A program made the position numbers and the translations under genes. A stretch of DNA of 6,446 bases from an uncultured Chitinophagaceae bacterium (GTDB lineage: Bacteria; Bacteroidota; Bacteroidia; Chitinophagales; Chitinophagaceae), in assembly GCA_903841915.1 (NCBI GenBank), contig CAIMKO010000320.1:1-6446 (forward strand), written 5' to 3'. The notes below the pieces were generated by a model. The model had not been told where the DNA came from. It made no database searches and saw only the letters and a program-made list of their open reading frames with translations. Shown here piece after piece: positions 5,621-6,446 of this stretch. The first letter of the stretch is position 1. Each line of letters opens with the position of its first letter.

Positions 5621-6271
5621 ATGAACTTCAGATTTACACTCTATTCTGTTTTATCAATACTCATTTTTTTATTAGGCATCTCTACTATTTTTAGAGGCGG
5701 TAATTTAGGACCACTGCTTGCTGCTGTACTAATTATTCTTGCTATCATCCTTTTTTGCATTTATCTAATATTTAAAGCCTTTTTTAAAAAATCATATTGG
5801 AAACAATTAGTTGCAGAATTTACTCTCTTTATTTTAGCTTACTGTATTTTCCTTTATTCGACTAACTCAATAAACATTGAGATACATAAGCCTTTGCATT
5901 TTAATGGCTACTTGTATATTGTATATAACGTTGAGGGTAAAAATAAATTTAAATCGCCCGGCTTATTTCGAAAAGTAAACCATCTAACAGTGCCTGCTTC
6001 AGGAATTGTATTTGCATCAAACCCAAGACCAACTTCAGCCTATATTAATGATACCTATTTAATTATCGATAGTACTCTCAACGGAGTTAAAAAAAGATAC
6101 CCCGGTTATGGGGTTGCATTTGCATCAGACACGTTGATCTGTAATGATCAAATATATGATATGGATGTTTTTTATTTAGGGTCAACTCCACCGGGTTGGA
6201 ATTATTATAGAGATACTTTAAACAGGAATCTTAAGAAAGATCTAGCATGCGATCTTCTGAATAAAAAATAA
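5621..6271 (+). CDS. Membrane protein of unknown function, three N-terminal helices
   Basis: A 216-residue protein not recognised with confidence. The N-terminal 81 residues carry three hydrophobic helices (about 5-24, 28-54 and 63-81), the second followed by a basic loop (FKAFFKKSYWK, 51-61). A soluble C-terminal domain of about 135 residues follows, with beta-rich sequence (GYLYIVYNVEG at 96-106, VPASGIVFAS at 124-133, YLIIDS at 146-151) and two cysteines (174 and 210). Its opening, with an F-x-G-Y-x-Y-I-V pattern followed by a V-P-x-S-G-I-V segment, recalls uncharacterised Bacteroidota domains such as DUF6843; this is memory-based and weak. By the positive-inside rule the basic loop after helix 2 should be cytoplasmic, which would place the soluble domain outside. 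Codons are AT-rich compared with the symporter. The next gene starts 46 bases downstream on the same strand, so they may be co-transcribed. Confidence 0.75.
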   Translation: MNFRFTLYSVLSILIFLLGISTIFRGGNLGPLLAAVLIILAIILFCIYLIFKAFFKKSYWKQLVAEFTLFILAYCIFLYSTNSINIEIHKPLHFNGYLYIVYNVEGKNKFKSPGLFRKVNHLTVPASGIVFASNPRPTSAYINDTYLIIDSTLNGVKKRYPGYGVAFASDTLICNDQIYDMDVFYLGSTPPGWNYYRDTLNRNLKKDLACDLLNKK

Positions 6272-6317
6272 GTTCATACTCATTTCAAGTTGGCGTAATT
6301 TGCAGTAATACCATTTT

Positions 6318-6446
6318 ATGAAAAAAATAATCGTATTGCTTCTCTGCGTATTCATTACAAACTATAACATTATGGCGCAAAATGATCAACCAACAAAAAA
6401 GCCATTAAGGGTTGGTATCATCGGATTGGTGCACACACATGTTCAT
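6318..6446 (+). CDS. Gfo/Idh/MocA-like oxidoreductase, exported (5' part only)
   Basis: Forty-three codons run from the ATG at 6318 off the right edge without a stop. Residues 1-21 form a Sec signal peptide (MKKIIVLLL core, ending I-M-A-Q). After a short polar linker (NDQPTKKP) comes a Rossmann-type strand and turn, LRVGIIGLVHTHVH at 30-43, in which GxxG followed by His-x-His is typical of secreted Gfo/Idh/MocA proteins of Bacteroidota and Acidobacteria. Family members are NAD(P)-dependent dehydrogenases acting on sugars and related compounds. The catalytic lysine motif and the C-terminal domain lie beyond the window, so activity and substrate cannot be judged. No convincing terminator separates it from the preceding membrane-protein gene. 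Confidence 0.7.
   Translation, partial: MKKIIVLLLCVFITNYNIMAQNDQPTKKPLRVGIIGLVHTHVH

Noticed and set aside
6296..6302. TAATTTG as a -7 box for the oxidoreductase gene
   Set aside because: One base short of TAnnTTTG, no -33 element, and it lies only 15 bases before the ATG; co-transcription with the upstream gene is as likely.

Overview
The window looks like a chromosomal segment from a Bacteroidota bacterium, most likely of the Chitinophagaceae or a close relative. The evidence is AT-rich DNA, genes without clear Shine-Dalgarno sequences, two exact copies of the Bacteroidota -7 promoter box (TAnnTTTG, here TAGGTTTG), Sec signal peptides ending in A-Q, a small outer-membrane beta-barrel protein, and a Gfo/Idh/MocA-type oxidoreductase with a signal peptide. 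The genus assignment is inference only; no 16S rRNA or other marker is present.

Layout. At the left edge is a strong intrinsic terminator (50-80) for pckA, the ATP-dependent phosphoenolpyruvate carboxykinase (140-1744, minus). A 392-base intergenic region (1745-2136) follows and holds two short perfect palindromes, a tandem 9-mer and a promoter. It separates pckA from a divergent gene for a small predicted outer-membrane beta-barrel protein (2137-2769, plus). That gene overlaps tail-to-tail by 29 bases with a LOG-family nucleotide phosphoribohydrolase (2741-3286, minus). The LOG gene lies 44 bases downstream of a small exported protein of unknown function (3331-3822, minus), so these two probably form an operon transcribed from a TAGGTTTG promoter at 3859-3866. 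Divergent from it is a sodium:solute symporter (3944-5398, plus). After a 222-base gap containing inverted repeats and a possible coding remnant comes an unrecognised protein with three predicted membrane helices (5621-6271, plus). The right edge cuts a predicted secreted or periplasmic Gfo/Idh/MocA-like oxidoreductase (6318-6446, plus).

How the genes relate. pckA is the one gene with a firmly assigned central-metabolism role, in gluconeogenesis and anaplerosis. The symporter and the exported oxidoreductase would fit uptake and processing of small organic compounds, but nothing here fixes a substrate or links the genes into one pathway. I see no mobile element, CRISPR array, toxin-antitoxin pair, defence system, tRNA or rRNA. 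I did not find a convincing new biological system. The items most worth checking are the palindromes upstream of pckA, the unknown exported-protein/LOG pair, and the unknown membrane protein with its unusual upstream gap.
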